From contig CAUYUJ010022059.1 in NCBI GenBank assembly GCA_963575745.1, positions 932,243 to 996,242 on the forward strand: a stretch of 64,000 bases of DNA. Direction: 5' to 3'. Positions 31,376 through 41,620 of the stretch are shown here, in pieces (the first letter of the stretch is position 1; the number at the start of each line of letters is the position of its first letter). The notes beneath the pieces were generated by a model that was given only the letters and a program-made list of their open reading frames with translations, made no database searches and was not told the DNA's origin. A program made the translations under genes and the position numbers. This DNA comes from Prorocentrum cordatum (Eukaryota; Sar; Dinophyceae; Prorocentrales; Prorocentraceae).

Positions 31376-31488
31376 AAGGAGTCCCTGGATTCCCGCGGCA
31401 CCCGTCCGGATCCTGCCCAGACCCCCCTGGGGAATCAGGATGCTCTCTTTTGACCCCAGTAGAAACCTATCAGTCTTCGCTGTTAGGT

Positions 31489-32528
31489 AAAAACCATTGA
31501 AAATCAACGATTTTATCCTATTTGGGCTCTCTCGGAACAGCTCTCGCAGCTCTCTTGGGCTGTTCTTGGAGCCTCGTCGGAGCCATTTTGGGGCCTCTCA
31601 AGCATCGGGGGTGTGTTGGGGGCCTCTGGGGGGTCCCAGAGGCCTCTCAGAGGTCTCTGGAAGCCTCCTGCTCCCGCTCCTTGGCCCAAGTTTGGGCCTG
31701 TTCTGGGGTGGTCTGGGGCTGTCCTGGGCGCCTCTTCGGCAGTTTTGGAGCCGTCTTGGCTCGTCTTAGGGCCGTCCTGAGGGTCTCTCGGGTGGTCTTG
31801 GGGCGGTCTTGGGATCCTCTTTGGCGCTCTTGGACCATTGGAAGCTCCGAAAACGCGAGAAGCCAACAACATGGACAAACAACACAGGAAAATCTACGAT
31901 TTTGGCCTCTTCGGGCCGTCCCGGGACGCCTCTCGGACCTCTCTTGGGGTCTCTTGGATGCCACCTGGGAGCCTCGAGAACCGTCGGAAGACCGACTTGG
32001 GCTGCCTGGGGGGGGGGCTCCTGGGCCCTCCTGGGGGGCGGTCTTGGGCGGTTTAGGCGTCTCGTGGGCCGTCTTGGCACCCTCGTGGGCCGTCTTGGAG
32101 CCCTCTTGAGGGCATCCTCGACGGCCTTGGGTGACTCTTGGGCCGTCTTGGACGCAGTGGAAGCCCAAAAGGCGAACACGCCAAACATATAAGTTTTCCT
32201 GCTGGAAATCGACGATGTTTGCTTATTTGGGGCTCTGTTGGGGTGCCTCTTGGGGCGTCTTCGGGGCCTCTTTTGGTGTTTTTTCGGGTCTTATGGGGGC
32301 CTCTTGGGGCTTCTGGGGCGCTTCTTGAAGCCTCTTGGGGTCTCCTGGGGGTCTCTTGGGCCAAACGGCGAGAATTTCCGGTTCCTCGTCCCCGTCTTGT
32401 GCGCCGCCTTGGGGCGTTCTTGGGCGATTTGGGCGCCTCGTGGGCCGTCCTGGCCCCCTCGTGGGCCGTCTTGGGGCCCTCTTGGGGGCATCCTCGACCG
32501 GCTTGGGTGTCCCTTGGACGCGAAAAAT
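31489..32528. repeat. CTTGG-family units with AT-rich linkers
   Basis: Three units of about 330 bp are marked by linkers: GAAAATCAACGATTTTATCC (31500), GGAAAATCTACGATTTTGGC (31888) and GGAAATCGACGATGTTTGC (32202). Between them are GGGGCCTCTTGG and GGGCCGTCTTGG words. The 32202 unit continues the same as the sequence to the right of copy B. Confidence 0.85.
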
Positions 32529-32689
32529 ATTATCCCGGCAAAGCAACCTAACAGCGATGTGTAGGAGCATATCAGCATATCTGGAAACATTCCCCTTAAG
32601 ATTCAGATGAGAATCCAGTTGTAGAATTCTGCTGTTCTCGCAGTCGTAGTCGCATTCGCGATGACAATCGCAGTGGCAACGGCAGTCGC

Positions 32690-33884
32690 AGCCTCAGCCT
32701 CAGCCTCAGCCTGCCTCAGACTCAGCCTCAGCCTGCCTCAGCCTCAGCCTGCCTCAGCCTCAGCCTGCTTCAGCCTAAGCATCAGTCTGCCTTCAGCCTC
32801 GGCCTCAGCCTCAGCCTGCCTCAGCCTCAGCCTGCATCAGCCTCAGCCTCAGCCTCAGCCTGCCTCAGCCTCAGCCTGCATGAGCCTCAGGCCTCAGCCT
32901 CAGCCTGCCTCAGCCTCATCGTGCTTCAGCCTCAGCCTCAGTCTGCCGTCGCCTCAGCCTCGCATCAGCCTCAGCCTGCCTCAGCCTCAGCCTCAGCAGC
33001 CTCAGCCTCAGCCTCAGCCTGCCAGCCTCGGCCTCAGCCTCAGCCTGCCTCAGCCTCAGCCTCAGCCTCAGCCTCAGCCCTCAGCCTCAGCCTGCGTCGG
33101 CCTCGCCTGCCTCAGCCTCAGCCTCAGCCTGCTTCAGCCTCAGCCTCAGCCTGCTTCAGCCTCAGCCTCAGTCTGCCTTCAGCCTCGGCCTCAGCCTCAG
33201 CATGCCTCAGCCTCAGCCTGCATCAGCCTCAGGCTCAGCCTCAGCCTGCCTCAGCATCAGCCTGCCTCAGCCTCAGCCACAGCCTGCCTCAGCCTCAGCC
33301 TCAGCCTGCTTCAGCCTCAGCATCAGTCCGCCTTCAGCCTCGGCCTCAGCCTCCAGCCTGCCTCAGCCTCAGCCTGCAGCCTCAGCCTCAGCCTCAGCCT
33401 CAGCCTCAGCCTCAGCCTCAGCCTCAGCCTGCCTCAGCCTCAGCCTCAGCCTGCCTCAGCCTCAGCCTCAGCCTGCTTCAGCCTCAGCTCAGTCTGCCTT
33501 CAGCCTCAGCCTCAGCCTCAGCCTCAGCCTCAGCCCTCAGCCTCAGCCTCAGCCTCAGCCTCCTCAGCCTGCCTCAGCCTCAGCCTCAGCCTCAGCCTCA
33601 GCCTCAGCCTCAGCCTGCCTCTGCCTCAGCCTCAGCCTGCTTCAGCCTCAGCCCGAGTCTGCCTTCAGCCTCGGCCTCAGCCTCAGCCTGCCTCAGCCTC
33701 ACCCTGCATCAGCCTCAGCCTCAGCCGCAGCCTGCCTCAGCATCAGCCTGCCTCAGCCTCAGCCTCAGCCTGCCTCAGCCTCAGCCTCAGCCTGCTTCAG
33801 CCTCAGCCTCAGTCTGCCTGCAGCCTGCAGCCTCAGCCTGCCTCAGCCTCAGCCTGCCTCAGCCTCAGCATCAGCCTGCCTCAG
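32690..33884 (+). repeat. Degenerate (GCCTCA)n hexamer array, copy B
   Basis: The same hexamer and longer-period variants as copy A occur here, but the pure run is shorter and there are more single-base indels. All three frames stay open for hundreds of codons. Confidence 0.95.
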
Positions 33885-34235
33885 CATTCAAAGTGTGGCC
33901 CGAGAATGGAGTTCTGGGAACTCGAAGAACACGAAGTGGCCTACAGTTGGCTCCGGGCGTTCAAAATCATGCCCAGTAATGGAGTTCTGGGAAGTCGAAG
34001 ACCACGAAGTGGCCTACAGTTGTCTCCGGGCATTCTAAATCATGCCTAGGATGGAGTTCTGGGAACTCGAAGACCACGAAGTGGCCTACAGTTGGCTCTG
34101 GGCATTCAAAATCATGCCCAGGAATGGAGTTATGGGAACTCGAAGAACACGAAGTGGCCTACAGTTGGCTCCGGGCATTCAAATTCATACCCAGGAATGG
34201 AGTTCTGGGAACTCGAAGACCACGACGTGCGTTAC
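33885..34235 (+). repeat. 72 bp tandem array, copy B
   Basis: Five units contain GAAGTGGCCTACAGTTG(G/T)CT. Point changes (CCCAGTAATGG, GAGTTATGGG) are more frequent than in copy A. Confidence 0.95.
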
Positions 34236-34347
34236 TGTTTGCTAAAAAAGGAGTCACCGGATCCCGTCCGGATCCCGCCCAGACCCACCTGGGGTGTCAA
34301 GTGCTCTCGAGACCTCACTAGAAACCTATCAGTCTTCGCTGTTAGGT

Positions 34348-34600
34348 AAGAAGTTTTCCTACAGGAAATCGACGATGTTTGCTTATTGGAGCTCTGTCGG
34401 GGTGCCTCTTGGGGCGTCTTCGGGGCCTTCGGGGGCCTTCTTGGCGTCATGGGAATCGTCTTGAAAGGCATGAGGAGCCATCGGAGCGCGAGCGTTCCGA
34501 AGCCATCTTCGGGCGATCTTGGACGGCCTCCGGCACTCTGGCAGGGCTCCCGGCGCGCCGGGCCCCAAATTTGTGGTCGTGGCTCCGGCCCCCGGCCCCC
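34348..34600. repeat. CTTGG-family unit following copy B
   Basis: GGAAATCGACGATGTTTGCT, then CTCTTGGGGCGTCTTCGGGG, closely matching 32202-32290. It ends in CCCGGCCCCCGGACC near 34590, like 21990. Confidence 0.8.
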
Positions 34601-35280
34601 GGACCTGGTGCCCTGTTATGTGTATACGTCCAGTGCAAGAGCTCACTGTTCGAGGCCAACGCCAGCAATCATGACTACGCAGCGTGACCACAGGGACCAC
34701 GTAAAACCAATCGAGGGAAAGGCATGGTGGGGATGAGAGGCGATGCGGGAGGGGGAACGCCCCCACCCCTCCAGCGACAAATCCTTCCTCCAGCTCACCC
34801 TTCCTCCCTCGAGTGAAGCTGGTCCCGTGTCATCGAGGCGCCTCCCAAGCCCTGGGAGGCGCCTCGGTCAACTTGGAGCCCAAGCGCAGGGGAGGACGGC
34901 ACACAAACAAACAACAATCCCTGGAAGACTGTTGCCTGCTTGTGTACTGCAAACTCGTGCTGTGACGACTTGCGCGTTGGTTTCTGACACCGTGGGAATC
35001 GTTCAACCTTGAACGATCGGCGGCTTTCCGATAACCAAATCGTTCCAGACTTGCGGCGTTCAACCTTGAACACCCACGGCGGGGTCGCCGCCGCGTCTAC
35101 ACGGTGCGAACCTGCCGTGCCGTCCTTCGTCTTTTTCTCAGCTCCGTGCACGAGATCCTCATGGACGAGGGCGCTCCAAGCGGCCACGAGGCGGATCAGG
35201 CGGGCAAGGCGCACCCGAGCTCGGCCCAGTGGTCCACAATGTTCGCCTCGGCGGGCGGGCCCCAGCCGACCTCCCTCCCC
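34601..35280. other. Unassigned sequence with paired GTTCAACCTTGAAC palindromes
   Basis: GTTCAACCTTGAAC (a palindrome with a CC centre) occurs at about 35000 and again at about 35059. GAGGCGCCTCCCAAGCC and GGGAGGCGCCTCGG near 34838 form another inverted pair. No gene is recognised. Confidence 0.4.
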
Positions 35281-35560
35281 TCTCCTCCTTCTCGTCCTTC
35301 CTCCCCTCGCCCTCTTCCTTCCCCCTCCCCCCCATGTCTCCACCTCCAATTCCCCCTCCCCCTCTCCCTTCTTCTACTCCGCCTCCTCCTCCTCCTCCTC
35401 CCCCTCCTCCTCCTCCTCCTCCTCCTCCTCCTCCTCCTCCACAGCCTTCGGCCCCTGTTCTGCACCTCAGTCCTCCCCCACCCCCGCCCCCACCTGCCCC
35501 TCCTCCATCCCCACCCCTCTCCTCAACCTCCCCCCCTTCCTCCTCCCCTAACCCTCTCCT
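35281..35560. repeat. Polypyrimidine CTC/CCCCT tract
   Basis: Around 280 bp consist almost only of C and T, with pure (CCT)n at 35380-35445. It is strand-asymmetric and H-DNA prone. Glycine-rich or proline-rich frames are artefacts. Confidence 0.95.
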
Positions 35561-36420
35561 GCTAAATTCCAGGAAGGAAGATGCGGCACGCAACCAGAGG
35601 TGGGAATAGGCCGTGGATACCTTGCGGATCTCGGTGGAGATCGGGCTGCTCTCGCGCCGTGCTCATCCCACGCCTCACCATTCCGACCCTCCTGGTATGC
35701 GCTCCTCCCCCTTTCCCACCCCACCCTCCACCCTCCCCACCCCTTCTCTCAACGCCCCGCTTCCTCATGGTGACCCACTGCTACATTATGGGGCCTCCTG
35801 TCGTGACACTTCAAATGTAATGCGAATGCCCATTTCTGCCGAGACATGCTGCGCATTCGCCACCGTGCCTGCAGCGGCAGACACGCATCTTCAGCACCAA
35901 GCAATTGTTCACAGTGTCTTGCGTTCTGCAACAAACGAATTTCCACCAACGCGGGTGGTTAACTCAAACGCTCCTACGACCCCTGGCAGCCTCCCGGACT
36001 CCAATGCGGTGCCCAGCGCGATCACCGTGCCACCAGAACGAACACTGCATAAAGAACTAGTTTGTATGGTCAAGGCGTGTCACGGCCACGGATCGGCTCC
36101 CCGACCCAGATCCGAAGGAACGGTCCAACAACCCAGAGCCCCTCCTGACCCTCAAGTGGCCCTACTGCATCTGGACAACATGACCCTCAGGAGGCACGGA
36201 TTATATAGCAGCGGCGAAAGCAAGGCCGATATCGTTCGGCGATCCTTCACTCGCCGCAGGGACTCTCGGAAGATGTCCTCGCGGTGGGAGCGGTGTGTGG
36301 GGGTGGGGTGGGGGGTGGGCGCTGTGGAAGCGACAAAGAGAGCTCGAAGTGGGAAGGGAGGTGCTCCCTGTTCCCTGAATGGGGGGCGGTAGAGGAGGGA
36401 CTGGCTCGAGGGAGGGAAAC
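35561..36420. other. Unassigned sequence
   Basis: There is no repeat partner in the window. The longest plus-strand frame, 35613-36392, has mixed composition (RTLHKELVCMVKACHGHG...), but no domain or start context supports a gene. Confidence 0.3.
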
Positions 36421-36770
36421 AATGACCTGGAATCCGCGGTACATCGCCGATAGAGCGGCGAGGATATCTGGATAGCGAAACCGACCTCCCGTTCCTCGGC
36501 TGGTTGCGGCACCGAAGCCCTAATTGGCGATGAATGGACGATGGGGGGTAGATGCTTCCCCCACTGGGCCAGTCCCCGCGCGAAGTTGCCCCGATCCTCC
36601 ATCTTTCCCCCTCCTTCCCTAGAAGCTTTCCAAATGGGGTCCGAGTACGTCGCCGATGAGTCGCCGATGCATCGGCGACGTCTGATGTGCATCGGCGCCG
36701 TCGGTGTGGAGAAGATCGGGCCCCACGTCGCGCCGCATCGCCGATGCGTCGGTGATGCGGCGCGGTTGTC
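36421..36770. repeat. Cluster of CGCCGATG-type palindromes; dispersed repeat R3 copy 1
   Basis: TCGCCGATGCATCGGCGA at 36661-36678 is a perfect 18 bp palindrome. More CGCCGATG/CATCGGCG copies follow at ~36683-36760. TACATCGCCGATAGAGCGGC at about 36439 recurs at about 41627 together with a later GGTAGATGC or GTCGATGTA word. The 36421-36600 stretch and 41620-41760 are thus one dispersed repeat. Confidence 0.65.
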
Positions 36771-36930
36771 CGACACATTTTGGGGGCCTGGATCGCCCCT
36801 GCGTTGGGCGCCCTTACCCTACTTCCTCTTCCATCTCCAATGCAGTACGGCAGCCTCCTAACTCCAGAGGAAGGAGGGGGAGGGGGAGACAAAAGGCGGA
36901 AGGGGGGATGGGGGAGGAGGAAGAGGAGGC

Positions 36931-36963
<33 letters not shown>

Positions 36964-37223
36964 GGAGGGAGCGATGACAAGCGATCTTCAAACGACCTCC
37001 TGTGACTGCATTGGGGCCATCTCTCCACCTCCGTCCCGCCTCTTCCCTCTGTCCCTCGTCTCTCCATCTTTCCCTCGTCCCTGCCCCTGCGCATCATCAG
37101 AGGTTCGGGGGCAACTCTCCTACGGTACCACTTGGGCCCTGACTCATCTGGCGCCTCGTGCCGTGAGATGTGCGGTGCGTCACTGCTGCTGAGGGGGACA
37201 TGGTTTGTCAGACGCACCCACTA
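36771..37223. other. Unassigned stretch with GA microsatellite
   Basis: Purine-rich GGGGGAGG text leads to (GA)n at 36932-36960. No gene is seen. Confidence 0.5.
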
Positions 37224-37904
37224 TCAAATTGACCTTGATGCCAAGCACAAGAATCTAAAGGGGAAGCCAAAAAGATATCGAATACAAAAACTAGTTGGAA
37301 TCGAACTCTTCACGCCATCCGTGCAAGGTGCATAGTTGTCAACATGCTGTCTCGAAGCCAGATTGCAGCCGTCTGCAACGCAGTAAGTTCGGCACGAAAT
37401 ACAGAACGTGCTGCTGCCAAATAAACGCCCACGTACCCCAATCTTTAGACTTGCACACATCGAGGTCGATGTAGGTGAACCACGAAGACGGCAGCGCCAC
37501 GTCCAACCTTGTAGCCTCCGTCGCAATGAATCTGCAGGCAACAACATCCACTCTGATGTTGACAAGGTCATCCCCGGCACCCATGACCCAATTGCAACAT
37601 GTCTGGCAGCCATTCATACTCCGTAGGTCGACAATGGACCAGGTTCATGCACGTTGCCTTGGGGTCAAAATATCCAATACATTGTGGACGTGTTCTTATT
37701 CGGCGTTTCGACATTGGGCGGAAAGGGGGGGGGAGAGGGGGTCTGGCTCTGGACTTCTGTTTATTGCGACTGTTTGCAACAATGCGTCCTATGGGGGAGG
37801 GACTCCACCTGCTTGCAACAGGCGCCCAAAACAGCCAAGATCCACTCCATGGTGGGGTGGGGTGGGGGGGGGCGAAGGCCCGCGCCGATCGGCAAAACAA
37901 GGAA

Positions 37905-38646
37905 TCATAAACAAAACGCATTGGATAATAGGTTTCGCAGCCCATCCGAAATACTGTCGGCGCACAGCGAATACAGTGGGTTAGAAACCTGCACCTCCGC
38001 ATTCGCTAATACAACCACGGTGGCATTGTCAGCGACGAATTCCAGATGTAGAAAGCCGCTGTATGTCCGCATTAAACCGCAATGAGAATACATGAGCGCT
38101 CGGGATGTCGTCCTTCCAGGAAAAGGGGATGACATATTGAGCTGGGAACAAACCTCTGTTACACGTTTGCCGCACTCTTTGCGCCAAATCTCCCTGTCAG
38201 GACAATCGCGTAAGCGTTTGCGCCGCGCTGGGCCCCAACCGAGCTGTACAGTATCACCGAAAGAACTGAATGGCCCTTGCTGCTCGTGCGCCGTCCCGCC
38301 AAGTTCCCGGCACTTGGCAATTGGAACGTCCTTCTCTGCGCCCCAAGCCGTAGCCGATCTGTCCGTGCGCACCGTGGACAGCGTCTCCGCGACGGTACGT
38401 TCGCGTCAGACGCGCGCTGCAGGGCATGCGCCTGAAACGAGACGTATTTGAAGCAAGACATCCACTTTCGAATCTTGTGGCGCACTCGTCTATTGGATGC
38501 CAACGTCGAACCTTCGGGCTTCCTCCGCAAGCGGAAAATCCGAACGAAACGCCGACTCTCCCATCGAACGACCTCTTGGAAATCACGCGTGTTTCAATGA
38601 TATACCAAAAACAATAAACTCGCACCGCGCCTTGGGGAGCCGGCAA
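37905..38646 (-). pseudogene. LINE B C-terminal domain and RNase H-like strip
   Basis: Frame 38530-38159 reads RRKPEGSTLASNRRVRHKIR and KWMSCFKYVSFQAHALQRA. The next frame, 38372-37905, reads DTVQLGWGPARRKRLRDCPD and IWRKECGKRVTEVCSQLN, then HLEFVADNATVVVLANAEVQ and SISDGLRNLLSNAFCL. From memory, RRPEE-x-RRxARxIRRW...WG-x-WR-x-R is the post-RT region of dinoflagellate LINEs. A D-N-x-x-V-V strip recalls the second strand/helix of RNase H. One frame change lies between the two pieces. Confidence 0.5.
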
Positions 38647-38915
38647 ACACGTTCAATTTGAATCCCACTTTCTGTTGCTGTAGAAATGACGGCCGTACTT
38701 GGCAACGCACTGGTCTCTCTTGGCTAAGCGGTGCGGGATCAATGCCCTGCCCTGACTCGCTGCATCCAAGAAGCCGCCCAAAACAACCATGACATCTCGA
38801 ACTTGGTACTCCAAGGCGCAAGCTGGAATGGTGACAACAAACGTCTGGTCCGTGCGAAATCGCTTGGGACTGATAGTCTCCAACGATGCTGGCTTACACT
38901 GCCATTCGAACATTT
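38594..38915 (-). pseudogene. LINE B thumb region after RT
   Basis: FVVTIPACALEYQVRDVMVV is followed by LGGFLDAASQGRALIPHRLA and KRDQCVAKYGRHF, then in another frame KVGFKLNVFAGSPRRGASLL. The VLGxxxD---x--I-HRL---D-C--K--R pattern is the usual segment between RT motif C and the end of RT-thumb in LINEs. One frame change occurs near 38680. Confidence 0.6.
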
Positions 38916-38959
38916 GATAAACAATCGACGAGAAGTGCGTAATCGTGACAACATACTAC

Positions 38960-39641
38960 TCAAAAACTCTACGCAAATGTGAAGCAATTGTCAACCCACA
39001 ACAACGACGTAATCCTCCTGCCTGATGTGTTGAATTCCAACCCAAATTGATATCGATCCCACCCGGCACCCAAGATCATGAGACACTCCTCGAAACTCAA
39101 CAAAACATGTGACGTTCCGACTTGCCTCCAGTACGGAAAGCCTTCGTCATTTCCAACGGATCCGTGGTCGCCACCCTCGGAACCGTCAGCTGCACGCGGT
39201 TGCCGTGTACTTCCATGGACAGTGTCGTCGCCTGATGCGGCGTGGCGCCAAACTCAGAGGGTGACTCGACGACGTCTCGATGTCGAGCCCCGTCGTAAGC
39301 AACCTCCATGTGCTGGGCCCCCCAAGAAAAAAAACAATCGGCCCATGTGCTCGCATAGTGAACCGCTTCGAACAAGATGCCGCATAGGACGTCGTCAGAG
39401 CAGCCTCGATGATCACCAAAACTCAAACATTCCGAATCGGACGAATGGATCTCCGGATTGGGGCAAAGATGGTGGCGGAATCGAGCTTACACAAGTGATT
39501 CAGAATACCCGACCATCTGAACTCAGCGAAATATCTCGGACAAGTGCCCTCTGGGGTGCCACGCAACAAAACATCGCCACGTTTCGAAATCATCCGACTG
39601 CCAGCGCGCGCTCTGGAATCGAATGGTAAAAACTCTTTCAA
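38960..39641 (-). pseudogene. LINE B reverse transcriptase core, broken
   Basis: 39540-39423 reads TPEGTCPRYFAEFRWSGILN (an RT motif 1-like K-x--FRxI). 39426-39097 reads DDVLCGILFEAVHYASTWAD, AQHMEVAYDGARHRDVVES and a later KAFRTGGKSERHMF (motif B position). A third frame reads RITSLLWVDNCFTFA near 39010-38980 (motif C, W-V-D-N), followed at once by stop codons. In the motif A block the residue where the catalytic Asp is expected is His (QHMEVAYD), although a later Asp exists. At least two frame changes occur, so the RT cannot be active. Confidence 0.65.
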
Positions 39642-39977
39642 TTCTCAACTTCAACCAGAAGGAAACGACAACCCAAGAATTCCCGAGGCTCTGGCCTGGC
39701 CCAAGCACGGAAACCTTGGTCAAGCGGATCAACCGATCCGCGAAATCAGTGAAACTTGGTATCCCGATCGGTGCAACGTCCATCTGGCAACGTATGGCGT
39801 GCCCTCGGACTCGCTCCACCGCCGCTCTAAAATAATAAACGTTGGTATCCGTACTGGTGAACTTGCATTGCGCCATGTCCTGCAAAGCCTCAGCCCACTG
39901 ATTCCGATCCGACAATATATTGCCTTGGACCTTTGGCTTGATCGGTGGCGGCGTGTCCAATACCCAAGAACTCCTAG

Positions 39978-41037
39978 CTAAAGGGGACAAGATGCCATGC
40001 ACGTTCTCTTTATGAACCAACCTATCTGCCTTCTCGTTCGTCCATGGTCTGGTTCTCCGTGCTGCTCGCATCGTTGCTGCTTGGCCGTCTGCTCTGGTAT
40101 CGGGGGTCTCATGTGTTTGCAGTCTTCCAGAAAATCCCCGACTTGTGCAACTGCGACTGCCAGCGAATCAACTACATCAGCCAAAAATGTACAATCCCGG
40201 TCATGCTTGGCAACGCAATGGTGGTATTTGGCCTTCGTCACAATGCAAGAGAAATCCAACTTCAACTGCGCTTTCCTTAACGGCAGATCTGGCTCCTGGA
40301 GCAGTGAAAGAACATCGATATCAAACAAAACAACGTCCATGACCACGGGAATGTGATCAGAGCATCGCAAGTCCTGTCGAGAAGACGGGCAGAACTCAAT
40401 TGCGTGATCGGGTGTCGCACAATATTGCACGCCAAGGGGGCAGAAGGCGTAGTCCATCAATGATGGCTCTCGTGTGGTCCTCTTACGTCCGAATCGAATG
40501 CAAAGGAGCCGGGGTACGAGCATCGGAGAGAACTTGTTACGCACACAGAGGCCACTGGACATCACGGAGCGCGTGAAACAAACCTGCATCGGTACTGCGT
40601 GCGACCGCAACGGTGTAGGCAAACATGGGCCGATGTGCCCTGAACTAGGCTTCGATCGGCTGACGTTCGCATCAACGCCTACGAAGGAGATCAATTCCAA
40701 GCCCTGGGATCGCAGACGCGCGCTGGCATTGAAAAGGGCACTGGACATGTCATCAAATGTTGCACCCTGTCCAAGATGATAATCCAACGCTGACACGAAT
40801 GCGAAACGATGCAACAACACTAGGCTCCAATGCGTAGAATGCGCCTCCCATGTAATCGCTGGGAAACACAACGGCACAACCACAGTCTGTAACTGTCCTG
40901 CTGCAGAGATCCCTGGACTGCAACAAGCTCCAAGTCAGAACCTCTTGCAACGCCCCGACAAAATTGCAAGGGTATCTGCAAGAAATGCCATTCATACCGT
41001 CTTGCGCCGGCTCTTTTGCATCGTCTGGGTATTCCAC
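39978..41037 (-). pseudogene. LINE B EEP endonuclease
   Basis: Frame 41037-40753 gives ALQEVLTWSLLQSRDLCSR and DCGCAVVFPSDYMGGAFYAL (central beta strands). Frame 40883-39978 gives LRSQGLELISFVGVDANVS (the GDxN-like site reads GVDAN), REPSLMDYAFCPL (S-x-x-D-Y) and LRCSDHIPVVMDV (the SDH active site). The tail (QQRCEQHGEPDHGRTRRQIGW) leads to the linker frame 40071-39523, which reads LSDRNQWAEALQDMAQCKF. The first ~80 residues of a normal EEP domain are missing or unrecognised. One frame change occurs near 40.8 kb. Confidence 0.7.
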
Positions 41038-41620
41038 GACACGTAATTGAAGCTGTTGGATTCAGTCATAGTCAGTTGCAGGTTCAACCACCTGCCTCAG
41101 GGACGCCCCGAAAAAATACTGGACGTAAGCCGACACCACGTCCAATATTGGCAGCACCCCCCCTGGGAAGAAAATCCACTAATTAAGCTGTCCTGCGCGC
41201 CTGCACCAGCGCCATCGGGGCCGCGCCCGCGGCGAAAGGCTCAACCCTGTTTGTAACGGGCTACCTTGCTACTTGAGCTCTCTCGCTCTTGAGCCTTCTC
41301 ATCTTGAGCCATCTCTCTGCTACTTTCAACTCTCCTGCCTTCCTCCAGCCTCATCCTCCCTACGCCCTCCTACTCCTCCTTCGCCCTCGTGCTCTTCCTC
41401 TCCCCCCTTTCCATTTTGCACGGGCTAGAGCCCTTGGATCGCAACGCCAGTCCTCTGCCATTCTTTCTCCTCCTCCTCCTCCTCCTCCTCCTCCCTGCTA
41501 CTGCTGCTGCTCCTCATCCAGTCTTCCCCATCTCCTCCTCCTCCTGCGCCCCTCGTCCTCCGCCCTCTTGGCAAGGGGAACGTGAGAGGGGCACTGGCTC
41601 AGGGGGGTCACCTCGACCTG
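41038..41620. other. Unassigned sequence with CTC tract
   Basis: CTC/CTCCTC runs occur at 41465-41560 and CTTGAGCC repeats at 41275-41310. No gene is seen. Confidence 0.5.

Larger units (their letters stand above)
29724..31488 (+). mobile_element. Composite TIR repeat, copy A
   Basis: The 12 bp ACCTAACAGCGA at 29724-29735 is matched by TCGCTGTTAGGT at 31477-31488. Order: ~130 bp unique left part (GGGGCATATCTGGAAGCATT, GAATCCAGTTGTAGAATT, CAGTCGTAGTCGCATTCGCG), GCCTCA hexamer array, five 72 bp units, ~115 bp unique right end (CTGTTTGCTAAAAAAGGAG...GAAACCTATCAGTCT). Similarity to copy B also extends ~20 bp left of the TIR (ATTATCCCGGCAAA), so the real left border may lie slightly outside. It has no protein domain and is presumably non-autonomous. 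Confidence 0.8.
32546..34347 (+). mobile_element. Composite TIR repeat, copy B
   Basis: Ends are 32546-32557 (ACCTAACAGCGA) and 34336-34347 (TCGCTGTTAGGT). The internal order is identical to copy A: unique left part, GCCTCA array (32690-33884), five 72 bp units (33885-34235), unique right part with GAAACCTATCAGTCTTCGC. It is 1802 bp against 1765 bp for copy A. The right flank (AAGTTTTCCTACAGGAAATC) matches the CTTGG linker text at 32188, which fixes the right border within a few bases of TTAGGTA. Confidence 0.8.
37224..41037 (-). mobile_element. LINE B: decayed non-LTR retrotransposon
   Basis: The minus strand carries, in order, an EEP endonuclease (41.04-40.0 kb), a linker, RT pieces (39.64-38.97 kb), a thumb (38.92-38.59 kb), a C-terminal basic domain (38.56-38.1 kb) and an RNase H-like strip (38.06-37.9 kb). 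Frames change many times and stops interrupt RT after motif C, so it is a pseudogene. The RT box WVDN differs from the YADD of LINE A, so this is a different family. Gene-free sequence at both ends shows no target duplication that I could see. Confidence 0.75.

Noticed and set aside
29831-31453. 540-codon plus-strand frame (SASASACLSLSL...)
   Set aside because: It is the translation of the GCCTCA hexamer and 72 bp arrays; all frames are open because the repeats lack stop codons.
36930-36965. Polypurine tract as an LTR-element signature
   Set aside because: It is a plain GA microsatellite; no LTRs or primer-binding site were seen anywhere in the window.
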